From: Methylococcus sp. EFPC2
GTDB taxonomy: Bacteria; Pseudomonadota; Gammaproteobacteria; Methylococcales; Methylococcaceae
Direction: 5' to 3'
Assembly: GCF_016925495.1 (NCBI RefSeq)
Contig: NZ_CP070491.1
Location: 2,852,001-2,916,000, forward strand
Length of the DNA stretch: 64,000 nucleotides
The translations under genes and the position numbers were made by a program. The stretch's first letter is position 1, and the number at the start of each line of letters is the position of its first letter. The notes below the pieces were generated by a model. The model was not told the origin of the DNA and searched no databases. It saw only the letters and a program-made list of their open reading frames with translations. Below, piece by piece: positions 1-8,444 of this stretch.

Positions 1-489
1 CGCCGAGCCCGCGCCGCCATCGCGCAGGCCGACCGCATCCTCCTGCTCAGCGACGACCGTGAGACGGATGAAGGCGACGAATGTTTGGCCGAACTGCCGG
101 AGAGGATGCCCGTCACCCGTATCCGCAACAAGATCGACCTGAGCGGCCGTGCGCCGGGTATCCGCGAATCCGGCCACGGCGTCGAGATCGACCTGTCGGT
201 CAAAACCGGCGAGGGGCTGGAACTGCTGCGCCGCCACCTCAAGGAATGCGCCGGCTACGATGCTGAAGCCGGCCAGGTCTTCATCGCCCGCCGCCGACAC
301 CTCGACGCCCTGGACCGCGCCCGCGACGCCATCCTCTCCGGACTGACCCAGCTACGCCTAAACCAAGCCCCCGAATTGCTGGCGGAAGACTTGCGCCAAG
401 CGCAACAAGCCCTCGGCGAAATCACTGGCGCCTATACCACCGAGGATCTGCTGGGGAAAATTTTCAGCTCGTTCTGCATAGGAAAATAG
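1..489 (+). CDS. mnmE: MnmE (TrmE) tRNA modification GTPase, C-terminal part
   Basis: The reading frame is open from the first base, so the N-terminal part lies outside the window. MnmE works with MnmG to place carboxymethylaminomethyl groups on U34 of certain tRNAs, using GTP and folate. Visible here are the G4 motif NKID of the Ras-like G domain, the helical C-terminal domain, and the family's end signature FCIGK, whose cysteine is needed for modification. In many gammaproteobacteria mnmE lies in the rpmH-rnpA-yidC-mnmE block near oriC, so the window may begin near the origin. mnmG does not follow. Confidence 0.97.
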   Translation, partial: RRARAAIAQADRILLLSDDRETDEGDECLAELPERMPVTRIRNKIDLSGRAPGIRESGHGVEIDLSVKTGEGLELLRRHLKECAGYDAEAGQVFIARRRHLDALDRARDAILSGLTQLRLNQAPELLAEDLRQAQQALGEITGAYTTEDLLGKIFSSFCIGK

Positions 490-907
490 TGTTACTTCCG
501 GCGCGTTCTGTGACGTCCTGCTAACCCACTAAAACGACGCGAAAAGGTGGGCTTTTTGTTCCACTGTCGTCTTGCTTGTTCCGCTCAAATCCATCTGAAA
601 ATGTTCCCACGAGTAGGAACAGATTGTTACCACCTCCATTTTTCTGGGGGCATTTATGGCCGATAAACATCGTAACAAAATGATCTGCCTAGCCTTGAAT
701 GCTACGGTGTAAAAGGCATACAGGCGATTCCAGTGACGATACGCTAGCTTCATGGTCCTTATCCTCCGATAAGGCATCCAGTAGGCGCGTGCCAGTCCCC
801 GGTTAACGCGACGTGGTGAAACAGATGGCCGCCCTCTATGCCACTGTTTGCGCCGGTCCCCTGCGTCCACCTTCTGTGGCTGATCGATCATGCCAGTGTG
901 TGCGCGG
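490..907. other. Intergenic stretch, no convincing gene
   Basis: About 420 bases between mnmE and the small membrane protein gene. A 120-codon minus-strand frame (529-891) exists but has an unusual, basic composition, no recognisable domain and no clear ribosome binding site, so I do not call it a gene. A weak CCCAC/GTGGG pairing followed by a T-run near 522-557 might help end mnmE transcription. Confidence 0.4.
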
Positions 908-1153
908 CTAAACCCTTCTGACCACGCGCAATAGAACCAAGAAGACGATGGCGCCCACGGTTGCTACGATCAAATCACCGACCCAGCCACCCCCACCGGA
1001 CATGCCCAGTACATCGAACAGGACACCGCCGAGCACCGCGCCAAACACGCCGACGATGATGTATCCGACAATACCGGAACCACCGCCCTTCACCAGTTTT
1101 CCGGCCAACCAACCGGCAGCCAGGCCAACCAACATATACACCAGGAATTTCAT
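908..1153 (-). CDS. GlsB/YeaQ/YmgE family small membrane protein
   Basis: This 81-residue protein has the full layout of the transglycosylase-associated (YeaQ/YmgE) family: three short hydrophobic helices rich in Gly and Ala (about residues 3-20, 28-50 and 57-77), with a glycine-rich loop between the second and third. Members are inner-membrane proteins often induced by general stress. Their biochemical role is not settled, despite the old transglycosylase-associated name. An AGGAGG-like sequence lies just before the ATG. It stands alone, with no operon partners on its strand. Confidence 0.9.
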   Translation of the reverse strand: MKFLVYMLVGLAAGWLAGKLVKGGGSGIVGYIIVGVFGAVLGGVLFDVLGMSGGGGWVGDLIVATVGAIVFLVLLRVVRRV

Positions 1154-1698
1154 AGTGCCTCCTCTTTTTTCAAATCAACACCATGGCTAAGAGTTTAAAG
1201 ATCACTGGTTGCCGCATCTACGGGACTGTAGTCAGCTTAGGACATGGCCGAAAATTAGTTCCCTATTAACCCGGCCCAGAGGTCATGGTGGGAGCGGCCT
1301 TCAGGCCGCGATCTTCACGGGCTAAAGCCCGCGCCCACATAAAACTAACCAGGGATATTTCGGGTCGGGTTAATAAGCTGCTCCAGAGACTGCAAAAGGC
1401 AAGACCTGACCCTATTTACTCGCTATTTCGCCCTTGTATTATCGGTTTCGTAGTGCTCTTGCTGGCTTTGGGGATACCCCGCCTTAAGACTCACACCTGG
1501 AGGGCACTCCAGGCGCGAGCGACTGGATGCCGTTTGCGCCCTTGGGACACCAAGCCCGCAGCGTAGATCGATGCAGCAGTCGCTCACCCTCATCGAAAGA
1601 TCGAACAGTATCTACGGCCCTTGGAAGCCTGCTCTCTACTCTACCCAAAATGACCTTGCGATCGATTAAGGCGGCTGTTGTGCCTCCCGCCGGGTTCT
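1154..1698. other. Intergenic stretch with a REP-like palindrome
   Basis: About 545 bases. It holds the palindromic repeat listed at 1280-1363. Short frames on both strands (for example 1285-1566 plus and 1484-1702 minus) show no domain, no good start site and no family resemblance. I see no RNA gene here. Confidence 0.4.
1280..1363. repeat. REP-like palindromic repeat, copy 1
   Basis: The element starts AGGTCATGG and contains GGGAGCGG, TTCAGGCCGCGATCTTC and GGGCTAAAGCCCG, so it can fold into a long hairpin. It ends AACTAACCAGGGATATT. A second, clearly homologous copy with the same order of blocks lies at 40531-40616. Two copies about 39 kb apart make it an interspersed element of this genome. 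Confidence 0.75.
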
Positions 1699-2217
1699 TC
1701 AATGGATGTGCATTTCCCGATTATTAGCCTTGTCGCTTCTTTGCAATAGATACCTGTCCTGGTCTCCGGGCACGGGTTTTCCGCCGTTGTTCAGATAGAG
1801 CAAAGTACCCTCGTCTTTGATTGCGAGCCGGCGTTGAGGGGCCTCTTTGTTGGAGGTCAACAGTACGGTGCCTGTGGCTTCACTCCATTCGTATTTTCCT
1901 TTTTCGAAGGATTCCCGGTTTTGCGGCTTGGCGGGTTGGATGACCAAGAGATAATTATTCTTGGGATTCAACGATAGGGTCATTTTAATACCGTTGCAAT
2001 TTTCTTCTTTACACGGCAAATAGCCGTAAAAAACGCCGCGATATTTGCCTGCCGCCTCCCCGGAACCGGCGTGGCCCGAGTGATCCATGGCACCGAGTTT
2101 ATTCAATTCGCGAGATTTGAGCGCCTTTTCCTGGATTTGCATATCGGTTTCCGCCCACGCGGCGTTGAGCGGGAGCAGTAATACGCCGACAACTATAAAT
2201 AACAGTTTTTTAGTCAT
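1699..2217 (-). CDS. Exported protein with NlpE N-terminal-like domain
   Basis: The start chosen is the ATG at 2217, giving a 172-residue protein beginning MTKKLLF with a clear signal peptide ending near AWA-ET. The frame stays open further upstream but without coding character. After the signal comes a Gly/Ser/His-rich linker (MDHSGHAGSGEAAG), then YRGVFYGYLPC...CNGIKMTLSL, the pattern of the NlpE N-terminal domain, where two cysteines flank the first strands. In E. coli NlpE is an outer-membrane lipoprotein that reports envelope and copper stress to Cpx; this protein lacks a lipobox cysteine and is probably periplasmic. The His-rich linker could bind metal, which is inference. Confidence 0.75.
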   Translation of the reverse strand: MTKKLLFIVVGVLLLPLNAAWAETDMQIQEKALKSRELNKLGAMDHSGHAGSGEAAGKYRGVFYGYLPCKEENCNGIKMTLSLNPKNNYLLVIQPAKPQNRESFEKGKYEWSEATGTVLLTSNKEAPQRRLAIKDEGTLLYLNNGGKPVPGDQDRYLLQRSDKANNREMHIH

Positions 2218-2426
2218 TTTCGTGTTCAGTGCTTGCACTAGGGATTTCTCTTGATTCTGTGTCCGAGACTCGCAGAGCGTATGAGTCGGATAGGCGGGCG
2301 ACATTGTACGGCACTCCGCCCACGACGCTAAAAGCCGCAATCAGGTCCGGCCTGTTCTCCGCATCGCACGTTTGCATTACAGTGGCCGCGGGAAAAGCGA
2401 ACCCCAGTTCGCGAACGGAGGTCACC

Positions 2427-3230
2427 ATGAGCGTGGAATTCAAAGCCTTGTCTGCCGGGATCCTGTTGGTTATGGCCGGCTGCGCATCGCAGCCCGTTCC
2501 TTGGGCCGGCGGACACTGGGTCGATCTAAGCCATGCGTTTTCCGCCGCGACGCTTTATTGGCCGACGTCGGAGCCCTTTCATTTGACGCCGGTTTTTTCC
2601 GGGACGACGGAAAAAGGCTACCACTACGCGGCCAATCGCTACGATGCGTCCGAACACGGCGGTACGCATTTGGATGCGCCCATCCACTTCGCGGCGCAGG
2701 GCGGTACCGTGGAACAGATCCCATTGACTCGACTCGTGGGCCCTGCCGCGGTCATCGATGTATCTGCTCGTGCTCTCAAGGATAAGGATTACCGCATTGC
2801 GGTGGCCGATCTTGAGGCATGGGAGCGGACTCATGGCGTTCTGCCGGAGCAGGCCATCGTGCTCTTGCGTACCGGTTATGCCCGCTACTGGCCGCAAGCG
2901 GAGCGCTATCTGGGTACCGCCGAAAAAGGGGAGGCCGCCGTGGCGAAACTGCATTTTCCCGGACTGGACCCGGAAGCGGCGCGCTGGCTGGTCGAGCAGC
3001 GCCACATCAAGGCCGTGGGGCTGGATACGGCGAGCATCGATTACGGGCAATCGACTCTATTCGAGAGCCACCAGTTCCTGTCGCGAGCGGGCGTCCCGAT
3101 ATTCGAGAACGTCGATCTGCCGGATCAACTACCGGCCACGGCGGCCGTCGTCGTCGCGTTGCCGATGAAAATCGAAGGCGGCAGCGGCGCGCCCTTACGT
3201 ATCGTCGCATGGGTGCCGGACCGTCCCTAA
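2427..3230 (+). CDS. Cyclase-family (kynurenine formamidase-like) lipoprotein
   Basis: The ATG at 2427 follows an ACGGAGGT ribosome binding site and gives 267 residues. A lipobox (VMAGC, Cys19) predicts a lipoprotein. The cyclase-family metal motif HGGTHLDAPIH spans residues 77-87, and its His/Asp residues bind Zn or Mn in kynurenine formamidase and related amidohydrolases. A further family block, VGLDTASIDYG, follows, and the protein ends in a typical LRIVAWVP strand. Length and motifs suggest an active enzyme, but the substrate cannot be told from sequence, and a lipid anchor is unusual for kynurenine formamidase. The divergent neighbour is the NlpE-like gene; a rhodanese lipoprotein follows on the same strand. 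Confidence 0.88.
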   Translation: MSVEFKALSAGILLVMAGCASQPVPWAGGHWVDLSHAFSAATLYWPTSEPFHLTPVFSGTTEKGYHYAANRYDASEHGGTHLDAPIHFAAQGGTVEQIPLTRLVGPAAVIDVSARALKDKDYRIAVADLEAWERTHGVLPEQAIVLLRTGYARYWPQAERYLGTAEKGEAAVAKLHFPGLDPEAARWLVEQRHIKAVGLDTASIDYGQSTLFESHQFLSRAGVPIFENVDLPDQLPATAAVVVALPMKIEGGSGAPLRIVAWVPDRP

Positions 3231-3371
3231 GCTTCGCCCTTGCTTGTCGGCCGGGGCGTTTCGTTGGCGGCGCCGATTTTCCTGCGGCATACGGCGAGTC
3301 CGGGTAGGATGGCGGCGGGGCGCCGAATGCGAAGCCGGACGCTACTTAGTCATCAAGCGGAGGACTGTGTC

Positions 3372-3812
3372 ATGAGTAAACCAGATTGGCTGGCCGATCG
3401 GAGTTGTGCTCGGCCGAGCCCCGGCGTTCGAACCGGACGCCCGCTGTGGGCAGCGGCGATATTCGCGCTCGCCCTGAGCGCTTGCGGGTTTCAGAAGCCG
3501 GACTATGTGAAGACGATAGGCCCGTTGGAACTGAGCCGGCTGATGCAGAACCAGGACATCTTCCTGGTCGATGTCCATATCCCGGAACAACGGCATATCA
3601 AGGGCACCGATCTTTTCATTCCGTACAACGAAATCGAGAAGTATCAAAACAAGCTCCCGCAAGACAAAAACTTGGCCATTTATATTTATTGCAAAGCCGG
3701 CCCCATGGGAAATGCGGCGGCAAGATCTCTGCACGAGTTGGGGTATCGCAATTTGACCAATCTCGAAGGCGGGGCCGAGGCCTGGAAAAAGGCTGGTCTT
3801 GCGATCGAGTAA
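3372..3812 (+). CDS. Rhodanese-like domain lipoprotein
   Basis: The ATG at 3372 is preceded by GGAGGA and yields 146 residues. A long N-region leads to a lipobox, LSACG (Cys38). A single rhodanese domain (about 46-145) contains the loop YCKAGPMGNAA with the candidate sulfur-carrying Cys107 and ends with GGAEAWKKAGL, typical of the family. Such domains move sulfane sulfur or hold sulfur species, but the acceptor is unknown. The Asp-Val-His at residues 67-69 replaces the common DVR. It follows the cyclase-family gene by about 140 bp and could share transcription. Confidence 0.88.
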   Translation: MSKPDWLADRSCARPSPGVRTGRPLWAAAIFALALSACGFQKPDYVKTIGPLELSRLMQNQDIFLVDVHIPEQRHIKGTDLFIPYNEIEKYQNKLPQDKNLAIYIYCKAGPMGNAAARSLHELGYRNLTNLEGGAEAWKKAGLAIE

Positions 3813-3952
3813 GCAAAGGCATGGAGCCGGGGGGATACCGGGTATCCATGCGCCAGGCAAGCGTCGCGTGAGGAGAGACTGAACGGCACGCGGCCATCCG
3901 CAATCAGGCCCGTAAGCGACGGCCCTGCGGGTCGCGATCGGTCTTACGCGAC

Positions 3953-4250
3953 CTATTCCCCTTCTTCACCCAATCTGTGAGCGATATGACGCAGTTCGCT
4001 CGGGGATATGCCGCAACCGTATCCGGCATCGAAACGACGGAGACCCGTCGCTAGTCGTGAAACTTCACGGGTCCACTCGGCGGGATGACGCAAACTCCGC
4101 TCCGCGTCCGCCTCCTGGCGACTCGCGCGTGCGCGCCGGCTCGATCGCCGATGGGGCATGTGGCGCATGACCGGAGATGGCGCAGTTTCTGCTGAATCTG
4201 GCTGGCCGACGCAAAGGCGTGCGGTTCCCGCGATGGATGTCCATGCATCA
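3953..4250 (-). pseudogene. Possible decayed cytochrome-like fragment
   Basis: This lies in the 3813-4289 gap between the rhodanese and sigma-factor genes. On the minus strand two frames together resemble a small c-type cytochrome: the first has QQKLRHLRSCATCP, the second EWTREVSRL...ISPSELRHIAHRL, the kind of helix that follows haem motifs in families ending in an IV.YL-like helix. A shift between frames and the lack of a true CxxCH argue for decay or coincidence. I see nothing else in the gap. Confidence 0.15.
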
Positions 4251-4289
4251 TGTGCAGCCCACCGGTGATTCCCCCTATCGGATCAAGGT

Positions 4290-4811
4290 ATGGAATACGC
4301 AGATTCCGGCGTCGAAGCCCTCTTTCTGGATCATCTCGAGCCATTGATCCGGATAATCTACCGCATGGTCGGTTGCCGGCAGACGGCGGAAGACCTGGCG
4401 CAAGAAGCCTATCTGAGATTGATCCATGCCAGGGAAAGCGATCAGGTCGCTTATCCCCGCCCCTTCCTCTACCAGACCGCCAAGAACCTCGCGCTCGACC
4501 ATCTGCGCAAGGAGAAGGTGCGCGCGCGGACCGACTGCCCCGATGCCGAGCCCGAACTGCTGGAGCAGGCGCCGGCAAAGACACCGACGCCGGAACACCA
4601 AGCCCTGGTCTCCGAGCAAGTCCGGCTGTTCGGCAGCGCCCTGGAGGCATTGTCCGAGCGGCGGCGGCAAATACTGGTTCTCCACCGGTTCCATCACTGG
4701 AGCTACGAGCGCATCGCCCAGCATCTGGGCCTGTCGCGGCGGGCGGTGGAAAAAAATATCCATGCCGCGCTGGCGCAGGTGCTGGCCCACATGGCCGAGC
4801 AAGGTGGCTAA
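4290..4811 (+). CDS. fecI: FecI-family ECF sigma factor, cassette 1
   Basis: 173 residues, the usual ECF length. Region 2 spans about residues 12-80, with the conserved QTAEDLAQEAYLRLI block and the FLYQTAKNLALDHLRKEK segment that contacts the -10 element. Region 4 is LSERRRQILVLHRFHHWSYERIAQHLGLSRRAVEKNIHAAL, with the HTH that reads the -35. The spelling is typical of FecI-like factors that control iron-siderophore uptake. An AAGG lies just before the ATG. A fecR gene and a TonB receptor with a signalling domain follow, forming a cell-surface signalling cassette: receptor occupancy passes through FecR to this sigma factor. Confidence 0.95.
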   Translation: MEYADSGVEALFLDHLEPLIRIIYRMVGCRQTAEDLAQEAYLRLIHARESDQVAYPRPFLYQTAKNLALDHLRKEKVRARTDCPDAEPELLEQAPAKTPTPEHQALVSEQVRLFGSALEALSERRRQILVLHRFHHWSYERIAQHLGLSRRAVEKNIHAALAQVLAHMAEQGG

Positions 4812-4817
4812 AGCCGG

Positions 4818-4843
4818 GGTGTGTTCGGGCGTTTCGAACGTCT
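4818..4843 (+). promoter_or_regulatory. Putative FecI-type promoter before fecR (cassette 1)
   Basis: GGTGT, then about 12 bp, then CGAACGTCT. The same spacing and last nine bases recur at 5908-5933 before the receptor gene, and close variants lie at 13073-13098, 18313-18338 and elsewhere in the island. CGTCT is a common -10 core for ECF sigma factors. It overlaps an alternative GTG start at 4821, which supports the downstream ATG at 4884 as the true fecR start. Confidence 0.5.
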
Positions 4844-4883
4844 GGGACTGATACTATCCCTTTCCGCTTTGACCCTTCCTGCG

Positions 4884-5855
4884 ATGAATCCCATTTCCGG
4901 CGACAACGACGGTGGCCCCTCGGGCGCCATACAAGAGGAAGCGCTCGCCTGGTTCGCGAGCCTGCAGGACACCGGCCTCGACCCCAAGCAGCAAGCCGCT
5001 TTCGACGACTGGCTAGCGGCCGACCCTCACCACGCGGAGGCTTATGCCAAGGTGCTCGTCTTATGGCGGGCGCCGGCCTTCGAGACCGCGCTGGGGCGAT
5101 ACGCCGACGAGGCGCTGGCCGCGGCCATGAAGCAAAGACGCTCGCGCTGGCGAGCGCCCAGCTGGGCCGCGGCGGCCGCGCTGTTCTGCGCGCTCGCCTG
5201 GGGCCTGACGACTTTCGGATGGCTGGACCGCTGGCACGCCGATTACGCCACCGTGGCCGGCGAGCAACGTCGCATCCTCCTGTCCGACGGCTCCGCCGTC
5301 ACGCTGAATACCGACTCGGCGCTGAAACTGGATTTCAGTGAAAACCGGCGCGGCGTCCGCTTGTTGAGCGGAGAAGCCTACTTCGAGGTGCAGCCGGACA
5401 GCGCCCGGCCTTTCGTGGTGACGACCGGTACGGCCCGCGTACGCGTAATCGGAACGCGGTTTTCGGTGTCCACCGGAGCGGAGACGGCGGTCGCCGTCGA
5501 AAGCGGCATCGTCGCCTGCGCCAACGAGCAGGGAGACAGTGTTCAGCTCACGCACGGCCAACAGGTCAGCGTGTCGAAACGGCGGATCACCTCTCCCGAG
5601 CCTGTCGACGCCGGTCGCGCCTTCGCCTGGCTCAAGGGCCGGCTGATATTCAAGGACCAGCCGCTGGTCCAGGTACTGGAGGAACTCGACCGTTACCATC
5701 CGGGCACTATCTTCGTGACGGACAACCGGCTTGCGCAGATTCCCGTCACCGGCAACTACAAGCTCGACGATACCGCCGCCGTCATCCGCGCCCTGGCCGA
5801 AGTCACGGGTGGGCACATCACGCATATCTCGAACTACCTGACGATCGTGAGGTAA
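4884..5855 (+). CDS. fecR: FecR-family anti-sigma regulator, cassette 1
   Basis: I chose the ATG at 4884 (323 residues) over a GTG at 4821, because the upstream codons overlap the putative promoter and the family N-terminus EEALAWFASLQ begins soon after. Order of parts: cytoplasmic DUF4880 segment (about 17-60, with FDDWLAADPHHAEAY), one membrane helix (about 93-111), periplasmic FecR domain (GEQRRILLSDGSAVTLNTDS through VRLLSGEAYFEV), and a C-terminal STN-like domain (about 250-320) that meets the receptor signalling domain. It probably holds or activates the FecI encoded just upstream, depending on receptor state. Confidence 0.94.
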   Translation: MNPISGDNDGGPSGAIQEEALAWFASLQDTGLDPKQQAAFDDWLAADPHHAEAYAKVLVLWRAPAFETALGRYADEALAAAMKQRRSRWRAPSWAAAAALFCALAWGLTTFGWLDRWHADYATVAGEQRRILLSDGSAVTLNTDSALKLDFSENRRGVRLLSGEAYFEVQPDSARPFVVTTGTARVRVIGTRFSVSTGAETAVAVESGIVACANEQGDSVQLTHGQQVSVSKRRITSPEPVDAGRAFAWLKGRLIFKDQPLVQVLEELDRYHPGTIFVTDNRLAQIPVTGNYKLDDTAAVIRALAEVTGGHITHISNYLTIVR

Positions 5856-5907
5856 GGCTCGCGGCGGATGCGCTTGTCCGCCTTTGCGAAACTTTTCTCC
5901 CGGCCAG

Positions 5908-5933
5908 GGTGTATTTCCTCGCTTCGAACGTCT
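5908..5933 (+). promoter_or_regulatory. Putative FecI-type promoter before TonB receptor 1
   Basis: GGTGTATTT...CGCTTCGAACGTCT, ending 60 bp before the receptor ATG. It matches the copy at 4818-4843 at both ends with identical spacing. A separate promoter for the receptor downstream of fecR is the classic arrangement for fecIR-fecA systems. Confidence 0.55.
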
Positions 5934-5993
5934 CGGGTAAACGGACGCCGGATTAGGCGTCCGCTATCCCGAAAAGCACAAGCAGGAGATTCC

Positions 5994-8438
5994 ATGAGCC
6001 CAGTACGCATCGCCCGGCATGCCGCCGCCTATCCCACGAAAAGATGGACCGTCGTCGCGATTGGCGCCGCCCTGAGCATGCCGGCTTATGCGGCCCGGGC
6101 CGCCGATGCCCCTCCGGCTCCGCCCGCTCAGGCCGAGCGTACGCTATCGTTCGCCATCCCGGCCAAGCCACTGGACGAGGCCATCAACGATTTCATCGCC
6201 GTCACCGACTGGCAGGTCGGATTCCCCTCGTCGCTGACCCGGGGAATACGCTCGCCGGGCGTTACGGGCCGCTACCCTCCCGCACAGGCATTGGAAAAAC
6301 TGCTGGCAGGTAGCGGATTGACCTATCGAGCGGCCGGCCCGAATACGGTCACCTTGCAAAAGGCCCCGCCTGCGCCCGCTCCGCCCGGCAAACCCGCCGC
6401 ACCGGTCAAGGCCGAATCGGGCCAGACCACGCTGAACAAGGTCACCGTCACCGCGGCACGCTCCGAGGACGAGGGCACCGGCAGCCTGACCACGCCTTCT
6501 TTGGCGGAATCCCAGGCCAAACTCGACAAGGTGCCCGGCGGCACGACCTTGATCGATGGCGAGCGCATCAAGGAAGGCGCGAGCTTTACCGTCAACGACG
6601 CCTTCGCTTACGCGCCCGGCGTATACGTGGGCGACAGCTCGGGCAGCGTGGCGGGCGGCTCGCGCATCTCCATCCGCGGGTCGGACATCAATTCCTTCAT
6701 CTCGCCGATACGCGGCATCAAATTCCTGCGCGACGGGCTCCCTTTCACCAATGCCAACGGTTTTACCGACGTCGAAACCCTCAATCTTTATTCCGTCAAG
6801 CAAATCGAGGTATACCGCGGCGCCAGCGCGTTGGAGTACGGGGCCAGCAATCTGGGCGGAGCCGTCAACTTCGTCAGCCCCACCGGCTACACGGCCGACA
6901 AGCTGCGGATAGGCACCACGCTGGGCACCAACGGCTACGTCAATTCCACCTTCAGCAGCGGCGCCGTGCTGGGCGGAGGCTGGGACGCCTACGGTTCCCT
7001 GTCGTACGTCACTTTCAACGGCAATCGTCAGAGCAACGAACAAGAGCTTTTTTACGGCTACGGCAACATCGGCTACCGCTGGAACGAGCAGAACGAAACC
7101 CGCTTGCACATCGACATCCAGGACATCGATTACCAGGCCTGGGCCGGCGGCTTGACCAAGCAACAGCTCAAGCAGGACCCCCACCAAAACGAAACGACAT
7201 CCAGACCGCGAAATGGCTGGCCGCTTTACAAGTTCGACCTGCGCCATACCGTCCGTCTCGACGACGGCGACCAGTTCGACTTCGGCGCTTATTACTTCAA
7301 CAAGGATTTTTCCTTCACCGATGCGGCCTGGGGCTTTTACCGCGACCTGTGGCAGGATGCCGGATTCTCCTGGCGCCATCAGATCAACACCCGGTTATTC
7401 GGCCTGCAAAATCGCGTGGTATGGGGCGGCCTGACGCAATGGATGTGGATCAACGACCACGAGAACGATCCCGTGAACGGCAGCCGGGGGCCTTTGCGTT
7501 TCAACGAACGCGACGACTGGAACAATGTCGAGGCTTATCTGGAAGACCAGCTAAGCCTTACCGACGACTTCAACCTGGTGCTGGGCGGCCAGGTAACCTA
7601 CCGCAAGGTGGCCTATCAGCACCGCTTTCCCGAACTGGCCCCGGGTGAACGCACCCAGGCCGGCCAGGATTTCTTCAACTTCAATCCCAAGCTGGGCTTT
7701 ACCTGGCAGGCGACCAAGGCCGCGCAGATCTATGGCAACCTGAGCCGCAGCGCGGAAACCCCACCGCTCAGCGATTTATCCAGCGTCTTCCAGCAGCCGC
7801 GTCTCACCAGCCAGACCGGAACGACCGTGGAAATCGGCACGCGCGGGCAATCGGAGTGGTTGAAGTGGGACTTGGCCTTCTACCACGCCTGGCTGAACAA
7901 CGAGTTGCTCATCATCTCCAGCCCGTTCAATCCGACCGTGTTCAGTACCACCAACGCCGGCAACACCCAGCACACCGGCATCGAACTGGGCCTGGAAAGT
8001 ACCCTGCCCTTGGGGCTGATCGCCGAGGACGACCAGATCCGCCTGCGCGGCAGCTACACCTGGAGCCGCTTCCAGTTCGACAGCGATCCCGTGCTGAAAG
8101 ACAACCGGCTGCCGGGCATACCCGAGCACAACGCCCGCTTCGAGGCGCTTTATCAGCATCCGAGCGGCTTCTATGCAGGCCCCAATGTACAGGCGGTCGG
8201 CTCCAACTGGGTGGATTTCACCAACACCCTCGCCGCCAAGCCCTATGCCCTGTTCGGCGCGCGCGTCGGTTGGGACGACGGCCGGCATTGGAAGGTATTC
8301 GTGGACGGCCGCAACCTGACCAACGAGCGTTACGCCGCCTCGGTCTGGGTGATGGGCGATGCCCGCCACCAGGATCAGGCGCAGTTCAATCCCGGGGCGA
8401 CCCGCATGGTGTTCGGCGGTTTCGAATACCGCTACTGA
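5994..8438 (+). CDS. TonB-dependent outer-membrane receptor with STN signalling domain (1)
   Basis: The ATG at 5994 follows AGGAG and is the first with a plausible signal peptide (cut near AYA-ARA, residue 33-36). The protein has 814 residues. The STN (secretin/TonB short N-terminal) domain covers about 49-123 (RTLSFAIPAKPLDEAI...), followed by a Pro/Ala linker and a TonB-box-like LNKVTVTAARS near 147-157. The plug (about 170-300) has ISIRGSDIN, IEVYRGASALEYGASNLGGAVNFVS. The barrel fills the rest and ends in an aromatic residue (FEYRY) as required for Bam insertion. It imports a metal chelate, probably ferric, and signals through the FecR and FecI upstream. The actual ligand cannot be read from sequence. 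A PepSY protein follows almost without gap. Confidence 0.95.
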   Translation: MSPVRIARHAAAYPTKRWTVVAIGAALSMPAYAARAADAPPAPPAQAERTLSFAIPAKPLDEAINDFIAVTDWQVGFPSSLTRGIRSPGVTGRYPPAQALEKLLAGSGLTYRAAGPNTVTLQKAPPAPAPPGKPAAPVKAESGQTTLNKVTVTAARSEDEGTGSLTTPSLAESQAKLDKVPGGTTLIDGERIKEGASFTVNDAFAYAPGVYVGDSSGSVAGGSRISIRGSDINSFISPIRGIKFLRDGLPFTNANGFTDVETLNLYSVKQIEVYRGASALEYGASNLGGAVNFVSPTGYTADKLRIGTTLGTNGYVNSTFSSGAVLGGGWDAYGSLSYVTFNGNRQSNEQELFYGYGNIGYRWNEQNETRLHIDIQDIDYQAWAGGLTKQQLKQDPHQNETTSRPRNGWPLYKFDLRHTVRLDDGDQFDFGAYYFNKDFSFTDAAWGFYRDLWQDAGFSWRHQINTRLFGLQNRVVWGGLTQWMWINDHENDPVNGSRGPLRFNERDDWNNVEAYLEDQLSLTDDFNLVLGGQVTYRKVAYQHRFPELAPGERTQAGQDFFNFNPKLGFTWQATKAAQIYGNLSRSAETPPLSDLSSVFQQPRLTSQTGTTVEIGTRGQSEWLKWDLAFYHAWLNNELLIISSPFNPTVFSTTNAGNTQHTGIELGLESTLPLGLIAEDDQIRLRGSYTWSRFQFDSDPVLKDNRLPGIPEHNARFEALYQHPSGFYAGPNVQAVGSNWVDFTNTLAAKPYALFGARVGWDDGRHWKVFVDGRNLTNERYAASVWVMGDARHQDQAQFNPGATRMVFGGFEYRY

Positions 8439-8444
8439 TTGACC

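Noticed and set aside
529-891. 120-codon minus-strand frame after mnmE
   Set aside because: No domain, odd composition, no ribosome binding site; not enough to call a gene.
6144-7379. 411-codon minus-strand frame opposite TonB receptor 1
   Set aside because: Antisense shadow of a receptor with complete plug and barrel motifs.
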